From Thermasporomyces composti (GTDB lineage: Bacteria > Actinomycetota > Actinomycetes > Propionibacteriales > Actinopolymorphaceae), in assembly GCF_003386795.1 (NCBI RefSeq), contig NZ_QTUC01000001.1, positions 4,092,001 through 4,156,000 on the forward strand: 64,000 bases of DNA, written 5' to 3'. A program made the translations under genes and the position numbers. Position 1 is the stretch's first letter. Each line of letters opens with the position of its first letter. Shown here piece by piece: positions 1 to 7,993 of this stretch. Below the pieces are notes generated by a model. It was not told the origin of the DNA. It ran no database searches and saw only the letters and a program-made list of their open reading frames with translations.

Positions 1-1133
1 CCTCGGCTGGGCGCGACGTGCCCGGTCGGCACCGCGTCGCTCACGGTGATGAGCGTCGGCCACCCGTCGGCGCCGACGACGATGTGCGACGGGTCGAGGT
101 CCCGGAGCACGTACCCCGCCCGGTGCACTGAGGCCAGCAAGGACATCAACCGTCGAGCCACCAGCAGGGCCGCTGGCGCGGGCACGCCGCCCTCGCTCCC
201 GGCATGCTGCTGAACCCACTGCCGCAAAGGTGTGGCTGGCCGGCTCTCACAGACCACGAACAGGTCGCCGGCGTTGGCGAACGCCTTGAGCGGACGAGGT
301 ACGGGCACCCTCCGTGCCAGGTGGTGGAGGGTGTGAACCTCTCGGAGCAGTCGAGCGCGGGCGTCGGTGCCGTCAGCGTCGACGTCGGTGTGGGCGCGAG
401 CGTGCTTGAGCACGACGTCGGTCGACCTGGGTTCTGCAGCCAGGTCGGTGGCGAGGTACACGCCACCTGTCGTAGTGACCCGCAGAGCGGAGGTGACGAG
501 GTATCGACCGTGCAGGAGTATCGGACTCCTGGAGCGGTCGTGATCGTCGGCGCGATCGACGTGGAGCGGCGGGCGCTCGGCGCCGAGGCGGAGGTAGGGC
601 CTGCGCTCGGAGACCTCGCACGCCACGACGGTCGCGGACGCAGCTCGTGCCGTCGTGAGGTCCACGTCGCCGTCACCGTCACTGATGTGGACGATGCCGC
701 CGATCCGGTAGGGCCGAGCCTGCGGGATGCGTGGTCCGGGCAGTCCTCGGGTCGCCGTGTAGAGGTGCCTGGCCAGGTCGAGCAGGTGGGCGTCGTCGCC
801 GTCCTCGGGCGAGGTGCTCAGGAAGATCCCGAATTCGCTGGCGGCGCATGTTTGACTGCCGAGGTGACGGACATGCTCGACCGTGGGAGCGAACGCGAAC
901 GGCAGAGCTCGCTGGGCAAGGAGGGGAACCACCACCTGAAGGATCGTCAGGGCCGAGTGCGGCGCTGCCGACAGGTGCAAGCGCCACGGCCTCCCGGTTC
1001 TGCCGGTGGAGGGCACGGCGACGTACCAGGGTGTTCCAGGGACGATCCGCCACGACCCCGGGTCGAAGTCGTCGAGCAGACGCGCGACCTCGTCAGCCAA
1101 GGTACGTTCCTGTGATGCCCCTGGCAGCGCCAC
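1..1133 (-). CDS. Class III lanthionine synthetase (LanKC)-like protein, N-terminal part, runs off the window
   Basis: The open frame runs from a GTG at 1133 to the left edge without a stop; 377 residues are visible. The upstream sequence GAGGGGGCGAGAGATCA gives a purine-rich ribosome site. The protein has the LanKC plan: an N-terminal lyase-like region with WRLHLSA (residues 50-56, matching the family W-K-[IL]-H-[VL]-S-A box), then a protein-kinase region with TGGVYLATD (222-230), VVLKHARAH (lysine 243), RLLREVHTL and the catalytic-loop-like VLRDLDPSHIVV (342-353). In family enzymes the kinase phosphorylates Ser/Thr of a precursor peptide, the lyase eliminates the phosphate and a C-terminal cyclase closes the ring; that cyclase would lie outside the window. 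Oddities: the loop Asn is His350, the DFG/DFE-like site reads LITVS with Thr363 in place of Asp, and the family SGKF-type lysine box of the lyase reads SEFGIF. The protein may therefore be a degenerate or regulatory member. Family assignment is fairly secure; activity is not. Confidence 0.72.
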   Translation of the reverse strand, partial: MALPGASQERTLADEVARLLDDFDPGSWRIVPGTPWYVAVPSTGRTGRPWRLHLSAAPHSALTILQVVVPLLAQRALPFAFAPTVEHVRHLGSQTCAASEFGIFLSTSPEDGDDAHLLDLARHLYTATRGLPGPRIPQARPYRIGGIVHISDGDGDVDLTTARAASATVVACEVSERRPYLRLGAERPPLHVDRADDHDRSRSPILLHGRYLVTSALRVTTTGGVYLATDLAAEPRSTDVVLKHARAHTDVDADGTDARARLLREVHTLHHLARRVPVPRPLKAFANAGDLFVVCESRPATPLRQWVQQHAGSEGGVPAPAALLVARRLMSLLASVHRAGYVLRDLDPSHIVVGADGWPTLITVSDAVPTGHVAPSR

Positions 1134-1438
1134 TGATCTCTCGCCCCCTCGGTGTCGTGTCCGCCACCCCGCCGGGGCGTTCCCGAGCAGTCGCCGACCA
1201 CCGTGCCGCGCAGAGACCGGTCAGTCGCGCGGATGCCACCCACAGACGCCCCTTCTGTCGGTGCTCCGCAACTATGCGTGCACATACGACTACCAACTGG
1301 TGTTACGGGGCGCAATGACTTCGGCGAAGAAAAGTCGCGGAGTCAGGTCACGATCCGAGCACGACGTTCCACAATCGCCCGAGGTGCCCGTCGGAGGTGC
1401 CGGTCGTCTGTCGGGGCGTCGACCACCCGGACGCGCAC
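1134..1438. other. Intergenic region between the LanKC-like gene and the beta-lactamase-like gene
   Basis: About 305 bp upstream of the LanKC-like gene. The section 1255-1375 is richer in A and T than its surroundings, which suits a promoter for the leftward gene. I see no convincing lanthipeptide precursor: the short minus-strand frames here lack a leader with an LxLL-type motif followed by a Ser/Thr/Cys-rich core, and they overlap the synthetase start. Confidence 0.4.
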
Positions 1439-2317
1439 TCAGGAGCCCGCGACCAGGCGTCGATCACTCCAGCTCGCCGCCGCGACCCGCGCCACCAGGT
1501 CGCACGCCTCCTCGTCTCCCAGTGGCGCGCTCACACAGGTCACGAGAACGTAGGCGGGCGCGTCCGGTGGAAGGACCACAGCGGCGCTGTGGCGGATGCC
1601 ATCGACCCACCCGTTCTTGTGCGCGACGGCTGTGCCGGGTGGCAGGCCTCGCACCACGTCGTCGGTGACCTCCTGGGCGAGGAGGTTTGACAGCATCTCC
1701 TCGCACGCCTCCGGCGAGGCCAGGGCGCGGTCACCGTGAGCCGACCGTCGGGCGCCGAGGTAGACCGCGGCGAGGAGGGCGGCGAGGTCGCTGGCGGTCA
1801 CGACGTTCGACAGCCCTGCGTCCTCCGCGGCATAGTCCTGGATGCCGCGCGCCACGGTGGAGCGTCGGGCACCGACCGCAGCCCAGACCTCGGCGACCGC
1901 GGCCATCCCGACCCGCTCCAAGACCAGGTTGGTGGCGAGGTTGCTCGACCGCACGATCATTCGCCGGACCAGCCAGCGCAGCCGGGCGGTTCGGCCGAGC
2001 CTCTCCCACGGCTGCGGGTCATTGTCGTAGTCAGCCGTCGACCGGTACGTCGTGCCATCGCCGAGGGCGGAGGGGAACTCGTCGTGCACCAGGACCTCGG
2101 CGTCCAGGTCGAGCCGCCCCGCCTCGGCGAGCCGGTAGGCCGCGGCCATGACGGCGACCTTCATCGTGCTGGCCGCGTAGTGGGGCTCGTCCGGCAGCCG
2201 CGCATAGACCGGAGGGCGTCCCGGCGGGCCGCACCACACCGACACGGTGCCGGGCACCGCGTCCAACGTGGGCTGCAACCGGGCGAGGGTCGGCGGGGTC
2301 GACGAAACCGCGGTCAC
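1439..2317 (-). CDS. Class A beta-lactamase-like serine hydrolase
   Basis: 292 residues with the three active-site elements of the penicillin-interactive serine hydrolases: STMK (Ser50 nucleophile, Lys53), SSN (124-126, the SDN position) and KNG (234-236, the KTG position, in HKNGW). Known members hydrolyse beta-lactams or act as D,D-peptidase-type or esterase enzymes. The N-terminus has no signal peptide or lipobox, which is unusual for a secreted beta-lactamase, so either the product is cytoplasmic or it is not a drug-resistance enzyme. SSN and KNG instead of SDN and KTG also argue for a divergent substrate. It lies 48 bp downstream of the membrane protein gene, probably in one transcript, and upstream of the LanKC-like gene. 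Confidence 0.85.
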   Translation of the reverse strand: MTAVSSTPPTLARLQPTLDAVPGTVSVWCGPPGRPPVYARLPDEPHYAASTMKVAVMAAAYRLAEAGRLDLDAEVLVHDEFPSALGDGTTYRSTADYDNDPQPWERLGRTARLRWLVRRMIVRSSNLATNLVLERVGMAAVAEVWAAVGARRSTVARGIQDYAAEDAGLSNVVTASDLAALLAAVYLGARRSAHGDRALASPEACEEMLSNLLAQEVTDDVVRGLPPGTAVAHKNGWVDGIRHSAAVVLPPDAPAYVLVTCVSAPLGDEEACDLVARVAAASWSDRRLVAGS

Positions 2318-2365
2318 CCACCCAGTGTGCCGGGCGCGGCCCGCGCGACGGATCGCGGCGTCGGC

Positions 2366-3346
2366 TCAACCGCTCCTTTCGCCACGCCGCCACAGCGCGG
2401 GGTGGACGAGGACGGCCACGCACAGCGCACACCCGGTCAGCACGGGCGCGAGGAACGAGTCCAAGATCTGGTGGACGGGTGGCAGCCAGCCGGGCAGGGC
2501 GGGGAAGTCCCAGGCCAGAGCAGGAGGCAACGCGCGCTCGACCCACACGTCCAAGCGAGGCATGACGATGACGGTGAGCCGACGGAGAGCGGCGATGGTG
2601 AGGAGTGCGCAGGCCAGCGCTCCGGTGCCGAGGGCGACGCGTGCGGTTCGCAGGCGCAAGACCGCATCGAGCGAGTCGTCGGGCTCCGGATACCTGAACA
2701 GGCTGAGCCACACCGCGGCCGTCGTCGCCGCCGCGACCGCGACGAGCAGGGTGAGAACCAGCCAGAGACGTGCGAATCCCTGCGGTGGCGTGGCGACGGC
2801 CCCGATCAGGTCGGCGCGCTGGGAGTACCAGGTGACCACGTGATGCGCCCACCGCTGGGCGGCGAAGCCCACCACCGCGGCGAGGAGACCGCAGACGAAC
2901 AGGGCGAGAGTGACGACGATGGCCGCGAGGTGGAATGGGTCGAGCGACCGCAGGACACGACACGGCCGCCGGCGCAGGCGCCCGGTGCTCTGCCGTCGCG
3001 ACGTGCTCCGCGAGACCTCGGCCACCACCAACGTGAGGAGCGCTCCCCCGACCAGACCGCCCGCCAGGCCCCAGATCAGGCTCGCCTCGCCCTCTCCGAC
3101 CAGTGCCGTGAGGCCGGTAAGACCCGGTACCAGGAGGACGACCAGGACCAGGAAGATCTGGCGATGCTGGCGGAGATAGGTGGCGGCCCGCTCGCACTCC
3201 TCCGGCGTCGGCGCCGCCACACCGCAGCACTGCAGGAACGCCTCGCCACGCCGTGGGGTCGGTGACGAGAACCGCAGCCCCAGGCCCGCGGCGGCGGCCC
3301 CGGCGAGGCCGAGCCCCAGCAGCTCCGCAGGTGTCGGTGTCGGCAT
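2366..3346 (-). CDS. Polytopic membrane protein of unknown function
   Basis: 326 residues starting at an ATG (3346) with GAGGGG six bases upstream; the open frame extends further upstream but lacks a better ribosome site. About seven hydrophobic segments are visible: near the N-terminus (AELLGLGLAGAAAAGLGL), around IFLVLVVLLVPGLTGL, LIWGLAGGLVGGALLTLVV, AAIVVTLALFVCGLLAAVV, LWLVLTLLVAVAAATTAAV, ALGTGALACALLTIAAL, and a C-terminal one. A basic loop rich in Ser/Arg lies between segments three and four. I do not recognise the family. It precedes the beta-lactamase-like gene by 48 bp and is probably cotranscribed with it. Confidence 0.75.
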   Translation of the reverse strand: MPTPTPAELLGLGLAGAAAAGLGLRFSSPTPRRGEAFLQCCGVAAPTPEECERAATYLRQHRQIFLVLVVLLVPGLTGLTALVGEGEASLIWGLAGGLVGGALLTLVVAEVSRSTSRRQSTGRLRRRPCRVLRSLDPFHLAAIVVTLALFVCGLLAAVVGFAAQRWAHHVVTWYSQRADLIGAVATPPQGFARLWLVLTLLVAVAAATTAAVWLSLFRYPEPDDSLDAVLRLRTARVALGTGALACALLTIAALRRLTVIVMPRLDVWVERALPPALAWDFPALPGWLPPVHQILDSFLAPVLTGCALCVAVLVHPALWRRGERSG

Positions 3347-3520
3347 CGTCGCCCCTCGTCCGCGCCGACCCGACCCATCCGCGTGGCCGACGCACAAGTC
3401 CTCGCGCATGAGGTGTCGTGCCCACGAATCGCGGAGCTCATGCGTCAAGGCGCGACATGCCGCCCACCCGCCGCGGCGGGCCTGCTCACCGTGAGCCGTT
3501 GCGCAGCGGACGAGCGCCGC

Positions 3521-4522
3521 TCAGGGAACGACCTGGATCTTCCGGCCGATGCCGGCTTTGAACCTCTCGAGCGCGGTGGCGTAGTCGTCGAGCGGGAAGC
3601 GGTCGCTGATCAAGACGTCCGGACGCAACACGCCGTTGACGAACAGGTCGCCCGCTCGCTCGAAGCTGTGGAGCACCGCCATCGAGCCGGTGATGGTGAT
3701 CTCCTGGTTGTAGATCCGGTACGGCTCGATCTCCACGCGGGCGTCGTACGACGAGACGCCGAACTGCAGGAACGTACCCCCGCGACCCACCCGGGCGAGC
3801 CCGTCCTGGATGGCCGCCGCCACCCCGGTGCAGTCGATGACGACGTCCCAGCCGCGCGGGAAGTCATCCGCGAGCTCGTCCGCGTTCGTCGCCGCACCGG
3901 AGCAGCCGAGCTCGCGCGCCGTCTCCAGGCGAGCCGGGTTGAGGTCGACGACACTGACGCTGCCCGCGCCGGCCCGCTTCGCCAGCTCGAGCATCATCAA
4001 GCCCATGGTGCCCGCGCCGTAGATGAGGTAGTGGTCGCCGAGCACGCGGGGGAGGACGTCGAACCCGCGCACCGCGCACGACAGCGGCTCGATGAGCGCC
4101 GCGTCGGCTGTGGACACCCCCTCCGGGAGGCGGTAGCAGTTGCGCACGGGTGCCACGGCGTACTCGGCGGCGCCGCCGGCGGTCGTCACACCGATCGCCG
4201 CCCAGTTCTCGCAAAGGTTGCCTCGCGCTCGCCGGCAGTAGTGGCACTCCCCGCAGTGAAGGGAGGGATCGACCGCCACTTGGTCGCCGACGCGGACCTC
4301 GGTGACGTCCTTGCCTACCGCCACGACCTCACCCGCGAACTCGTGCCCGGGCACGACGGGGAGGGTCGGGGCGAACTCGCCCTCCAGAATGTGCAGGTCG
4401 GTGCCGCAGAGCCCGCACGCGGCGACCCGGACCACGACGTCCCGAGGGCCAGGGGAGGGGTCGGGCACCGTCTCGACGCTGACCTGTCCCGGAGCGCAGA
4501 TGACCGCGGCCTTCAAGGGCAT
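3521..4522 (-). CDS. Zinc-dependent medium-chain dehydrogenase (sugar/polyol or alcohol)
   Basis: 333 residues from ATG 4522 with GGAAGGA just upstream. The catalytic zinc site is shown by CGLCGTDLH and GHEFAGEV, the structural zinc site by the four cysteines in CGECHYCRRARGNLC, and the nucleotide-binding fold by YGAGTMGLMMLELAKRAG. Family members oxidise a secondary alcohol of a sugar or polyol with NAD(P)+. It sits 64 bp downstream of a second, sorbitol-dehydrogenase-like gene; the gap is a tandem repeat. The pairing of two paralogous dehydrogenases facing a kinase operon suggests two successive oxidations of one sugar alcohol. The exact substrate cannot be read from sequence; L-threonine or 2-deoxy-scyllo-inosamine dehydrogenase-like activities are alternatives. 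Confidence 0.88.
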   Translation of the reverse strand: MPLKAAVICAPGQVSVETVPDPSPGPRDVVVRVAACGLCGTDLHILEGEFAPTLPVVPGHEFAGEVVAVGKDVTEVRVGDQVAVDPSLHCGECHYCRRARGNLCENWAAIGVTTAGGAAEYAVAPVRNCYRLPEGVSTADAALIEPLSCAVRGFDVLPRVLGDHYLIYGAGTMGLMMLELAKRAGAGSVSVVDLNPARLETARELGCSGAATNADELADDFPRGWDVVIDCTGVAAAIQDGLARVGRGGTFLQFGVSSYDARVEIEPYRIYNQEITITGSMAVLHSFERAGDLFVNGVLRPDVLISDRFPLDDYATALERFKAGIGRKIQVVP

Positions 4523-4527
4523 GTCCT

Positions 4528-4587
4528 TCCAGTCGTAGGGGAGAGACCAGTCGTCGTGGAGAGACCGGTCGCAGTGGAGAGAGCTGT
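4528..4587. repeat. 18-bp imperfect tandem repeat between the two dehydrogenase genes
   Basis: Three and a third units with an 18-bp period: TCCAGTCGTAGGGGAGAG (4528-4545), ACCAGTCGTCGTGGAGAG (4546-4563), ACCGGTCGCAGTGGAGAG (4564-4581) and a partial unit running into the stop codon of the upstream gene. The array fills almost the whole intergenic gap and its first unit overlaps the ribosome site of the downstream gene. Confidence 0.85.
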
Positions 4588-5624
4588 CATTCCTGGGGAC
4601 GCACCACCGGCTTGAGGGCCGTCTCGTCCTCCGCCGTGATGGTGAGTGCCCGCTCGGTGTCGGCCAGACCCATGTGGTGGGTGACCAGGCGGTCGAGGTT
4701 GACCGCACCGGACGCGGCGAGGGCGATCGCCGCCGGCCAGGTGTTGGCATACCGGAAGGTACCGGTCACCTCGATCTCGTGGCGCTGCACGTGCGCCAGC
4801 GGGAGGGAGATCTCGTCGCCGCCCATGCCGACGAGGACCACCCGCCCGCCAGGGCGCACGCGTCGGATCGCCGGACCGATCGCCGCGGGCGCGCCGGAGC
4901 ACTCGAGGAGCACATCCGCCTCGACCTCGGCGTCCGCGAGGGACGTCGTGGTCACGTCGACGGTCATGGTGGCGCCGAGCTCGGCGGCCACGGCCAGCCG
5001 CTGAGCCCGGACGTCGGTGACCACGACCTCGGGCGCGCCGAGGGCGCGCGCCACCTGCAGCGCGACCAGTCCGATCGGGCCCGCGCCTGTGACGAGGACG
5101 CGAGTGTCCGGACCGACGCGGGCCTTGCGAGCGCTCCAGACGCCCACGGAGAGAGGCTCCAGGAGGGCGGCGGCGTCGTCGGACAGGCTGTCGGGGACCG
5201 GGTGGGCGAACTCCTCGTGCAGGACCACGTACTCGCAGAAGGCGCCGTCGACCGGAGGTGTCGCGAAGAACCGCATGTCGGGGCAGAGGTTGTAGCGCCC
5301 CAGACGGCACTCCACGCACGTGAAGCACGGCACGCCGGGTTCGAGAGAGACCCGCTGACCCGGGGAGAGCCGGGTGACGTCCGCGCCGCAGGCAACGACC
5401 ACGCCGCTGGGCTCGTGCCCGAGGATGAGCGGCGCACGGACCACGAAGTCGCCGATGCGACCGTGCTCGTAGTAGTGGACGTCGGAGCCGCAGATGCCCA
5501 CCGCCCGGACCTGGATGAGGACTTCGCGAGGCCCAGGCACGGGCACCGGACGCTCCTCGAGGACAAGCTCGCCAACCCGACGAAGCACTGCGGCTCGCAT
5601 CGTCTTCGGCACCGTGTCAGTCAT
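4587..5624 (-). CDS. Sorbitol/xylitol dehydrogenase-like zinc dehydrogenase
   Basis: 345 residues from ATG 5624, preceded by GGAG at a good distance; a GTG four codons further upstream (5636) is the alternative. The CGSDVHYYEHGRIGDF and GHEPSG signatures place it in the polyol dehydrogenase group of the medium-chain family, which oxidises sorbitol, xylitol or related alditols to ketoses with NAD+. The structural zinc cysteines are in CFTCVECRLGRYNLC, and the cofactor fold is GAGPIGLVALQVARALG. It is the promoter-proximal gene of the leftward pair and lies back to back with the kinase operon at 5948. Confidence 0.9.
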   Translation of the reverse strand: MTDTVPKTMRAAVLRRVGELVLEERPVPVPGPREVLIQVRAVGICGSDVHYYEHGRIGDFVVRAPLILGHEPSGVVVACGADVTRLSPGQRVSLEPGVPCFTCVECRLGRYNLCPDMRFFATPPVDGAFCEYVVLHEEFAHPVPDSLSDDAAALLEPLSVGVWSARKARVGPDTRVLVTGAGPIGLVALQVARALGAPEVVVTDVRAQRLAVAAELGATMTVDVTTTSLADAEVEADVLLECSGAPAAIGPAIRRVRPGGRVVLVGMGGDEISLPLAHVQRHEIEVTGTFRYANTWPAAIALAASGAVNLDRLVTHHMGLADTERALTITAEDETALKPVVRPQE

Positions 5625-5947
5625 GGTCAGCTCCACGCTCCCGAGTCGGTCGAAGCCCGCCAGGCGGTGGTTCAGTGGTCGTTCCGCGCCGAGCTTCCCG
5701 AGGAGGTCGGACAGCCGTCAAGGGTGGGCGGACGGATCCGGTCAGGTCGCTCGACCCTAGGCAGCGTCCCTGGGCAGCGTCGTCGCTCCCTGGAGGTCAC
5801 AGCTGCTGGGTCCGCTGATGACCCGGCCTAGAATCCGGCCGGCTACGAGGCAGGCCACGCTCGGGTGGCCGGTAGGCGGAGGACAGGAGGCGTGATGGAC
5901 TCCGGCACCTCGCGGAGCGACCCACCCGTGTCCCAGGTGGTGGGCCC
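5625..5947. promoter_or_regulatory. Divergent control region of the polyol locus
   Basis: 323 bp separating the leftward dehydrogenases from the rightward PfkB operon, so promoters for both sides must lie here. A TAGAAT hexamer at 5829-5834 is a fair -10 for the rightward genes but its -35 is poor. On the minus strand a TTGACG occurs near 5716-5721 without a good -10. No gene is convincing here; the long minus-strand frame crossing it is the shadow of the PfkB gene. Confidence 0.4.
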
Positions 5948-6946
5948 GTGATCGTCACGGTCACGCCGAACCCGTCGCTCGACAGGACCCTCGATGTGCC
6001 CGATCTCGTCGTCGGCGGCGTGAACCGGGCCGCCGGGCGGCACGTCGAGCCGAGCGGCAAGGGTGTCAACGTCACCCGAGCCTTGGCGATCAATGGCGTG
6101 GAGTCCGTCGCCGTGCTGCCCTCCGGCGGTCCGGAGGGCGAGCAGGTGTTGCGCCTGCTCGAGGCCGAATCCGTGCGTTACGTCGCGGTCCCGATCCGCG
6201 AGCCGGTGCGGGTCAACATCACCGTCGCCACCGTGAGCGGCGTCGCCACGAAGATCAACGAGCCCGGCCCCACGCTGACCGACAGCGAGGTGGCGGCTCT
6301 CATCGATGCGGTCCTGCGGACGAGCCGTCACGGCGACTGGGTCGTCGCCTCGGGCAGCCTCCCTCCTGGGGTCGCCGCCGACTTCTACGCCGACCTGGGA
6401 TCCCGCCTCCGCGCCGAGGGACGCCGCTTCGCGCTCGACACCAGTGGCGAGGCCCTGCGGCACGGACTCGCCGGCCGCCCGGAGATCCTCAAGCCCAACC
6501 TCGAGGAGCTCGCCGAGGTCGCGCATCGTCCACTGCGCACGCTCGGTGACGTGGTGGCCGCGGCAGAGGACGTCCAGCAGACCACGGGCGGTGCGGTCCT
6601 GGTCAGTCTCGGTGCGGCCGGTGCCGTCCTCGTCGACGGTGAGCCACCCCTGCACGCCCAGGCGCGGGTCGGCGAGATCCGCAGTGCCGTCGGCGCCGGG
6701 GACAACGCGCTGGCCGGTTTCCTCGCCGCGATCGACGCCGGTCGCGACCGGACGGCCGCGCTCAGGGAAGCCGTGGCCTGGGGGTCGGCCGCTGTCCGCG
6801 CCCCGGGGAGCCTCGCCCCGCCCGTGACCGACGTCGACCGCCAGGCTGTGCGCCTCCAGCCACGGCTCGACCTCGACCGAGTGGTGTCCGATCCTCGACA
6901 CGCTGGCACCCCGTTCCGGCCCGACACCTCAGCTCAGGAGGACTGA
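5948..6946 (+). CDS. PfkB-family sugar kinase, 1-phosphofructokinase/tagatose-6-phosphate kinase type
   Basis: 332 residues from GTG 5948 behind AGGTGG; the product begins exactly at the family start, TVTPNPSLDRT. The substrate-binding PSGKGVNVTRAL, GSLPPG and the C-terminal anion-hole motif are present. The latter reads GAGDN (249-253) instead of GAGDS/T; its aspartate, the catalytic base, is kept. Family members phosphorylate a ketohexose phosphate, such as fructose 1-phosphate or tagatose 6-phosphate, at the free terminal hydroxyl. It is the first gene of a three-gene operon with a dehydrogenase (3 bp gap) and an FGGY kinase (6 bp gap), so it probably makes a bisphosphate from the product of those partners; no aldolase is in the window. 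Confidence 0.9.
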   Translation: MIVTVTPNPSLDRTLDVPDLVVGGVNRAAGRHVEPSGKGVNVTRALAINGVESVAVLPSGGPEGEQVLRLLEAESVRYVAVPIREPVRVNITVATVSGVATKINEPGPTLTDSEVAALIDAVLRTSRHGDWVVASGSLPPGVAADFYADLGSRLRAEGRRFALDTSGEALRHGLAGRPEILKPNLEELAEVAHRPLRTLGDVVAAAEDVQQTTGGAVLVSLGAAGAVLVDGEPPLHAQARVGEIRSAVGAGDNALAGFLAAIDAGRDRTAALREAVAWGSAAVRAPGSLAPPVTDVDRQAVRLQPRLDLDRVVSDPRHAGTPFRPDTSAQED

Positions 6947-6949
6947 ACG

Positions 6950-7987
6950 ATGCGGATCCTCGCCGTCGGCGACCACTTCATCCCAGCCTCGGCGTATGTC
7001 GAGGCGCTCGCCGAGGACGTCAACGTCGACGTCCGGACTGTCGAGTGGTCGGGGGACAAGGCACAGCAGCACGCGGCGCAACAGCTGATGGAACGTCACG
7101 GTCCCGACGCGGTCGCGGTGCCCACCGAGGTGGTCGAGGCGGTCGCTGACGCGGAGGCGCTCGTCCTGCACTTCGCGCCGGTGCCGGTCGCCGTGCTGGA
7201 CGCCGGCCCGAAGCTGCGGGCGATCGTCGTCGCTCGGAGCGGGCTGCAGAACGTCGACATCGCGGCGGCGACCGCCCGAGGAGTGGCGGTCGTCCCGGTG
7301 CACGGCCGCAATGCCACCGCGGTCGCCGAGCTGGCGATCGGCCTGATGCTGAGCGAGGCCCGGGCCATCGCACGGGCGGACGCGTCGGTGAAGTCCGGCG
7401 GCTGGCGCAAGGACTTCGGCGGCCCTGGCCGCGAGGTGGGCGGAAGCACGGTGGGTCTGGTCGGCTTCGGACACGTCGGCCGGGCGCTCGCCCGACGTCT
7501 GCGAGGCTTCGACGTCCGCCTCCTGGTCAGTGACCCCTACGTCGAGGCCAGGGTGCTCGACGAGTACGGGGCGGTCGCGGTCGACTTGGACACCCTCTTC
7601 CGTGAGTCGGACTTCGTGCACGTTCTCGCCCGACTGACCCCGGAGACCGAACGCCTCATCCGGGCGGAGCACTTCGCACTGATGAAGCCGACGGCGTACT
7701 TCATCAACACCGCTCGGAGTCGCGTCGTCGACTACGACGCTCTCTACCAGGCGCTGGCGGAGGGACGCATCGCGGGCGCCGGTCTCGACGTCTTCGACGA
7801 GGAGCCGCTCCCCGTCGACAGCCCGTGGCGCCGGCTCGACAATGTGACCATCACCACCCATTTCGGTGGGGACACCACCACCACCGTCAGCCGATCCGCC
7901 GAGCTGGTGGCTCAGGCGGTTCGGGAGCTGGTGCAGACCGGACGGATCTCGTCCGCGGTGAACGCCCGCGACCTGGGGTGGAGCTGA
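6950..7987 (+). CDS. D-isomer-specific 2-hydroxyacid dehydrogenase
   Basis: 345 residues. AGGAGGAC inside the end of the PfkB gene provides the ribosome site, so the two are coupled. The NAD-binding domain is marked by GLVGFGHVGRALARRL, and the catalytic Arg, Glu and His are expected in NTARSRVVDYD, DVFDEEPLP and TTHFGG. Family members (phosphoglycerate, formate, glycerate and lactate dehydrogenases) interconvert 2-hydroxy and 2-oxo acids. Length and domain order match the SerA-like catalytic half without ACT domain. Its place between two sugar kinases suggests a role on a sugar acid or aldonate branch of the same pathway. Confidence 0.9.
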   Translation: MRILAVGDHFIPASAYVEALAEDVNVDVRTVEWSGDKAQQHAAQQLMERHGPDAVAVPTEVVEAVADAEALVLHFAPVPVAVLDAGPKLRAIVVARSGLQNVDIAAATARGVAVVPVHGRNATAVAELAIGLMLSEARAIARADASVKSGGWRKDFGGPGREVGGSTVGLVGFGHVGRALARRLRGFDVRLLVSDPYVEARVLDEYGAVAVDLDTLFRESDFVHVLARLTPETERLIRAEHFALMKPTAYFINTARSRVVDYDALYQALAEGRIAGAGLDVFDEEPLPVDSPWRRLDNVTITTHFGGDTTTTVSRSAELVAQAVRELVQTGRISSAVNARDLGWS

Positions 7988-7993
7988 CGAACC

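Noticed and set aside
204-1115. Plus-strand frame of 303 codons over the left end
   Set aside because: Antisense shadow of the LanKC-like gene, whose minus-strand frame has clear domain motifs through the same region.
947-1315. Short Cys/Ser/Thr-containing minus-strand frame as lanthipeptide precursor
   Set aside because: It overlaps the synthetase start in another frame, has no leader motif and no ribosome site; Ser/Thr/Cys content is not above what this DNA yields by chance.
3405-3480. CGCATGAG/CTCATGCG and CCCGCCGCGGCGGG inverted repeats downstream of the dehydrogenase gene
   Set aside because: The first has a long spacer and short arms, the second leaves no room for a loop; neither is strong enough to call a terminator.
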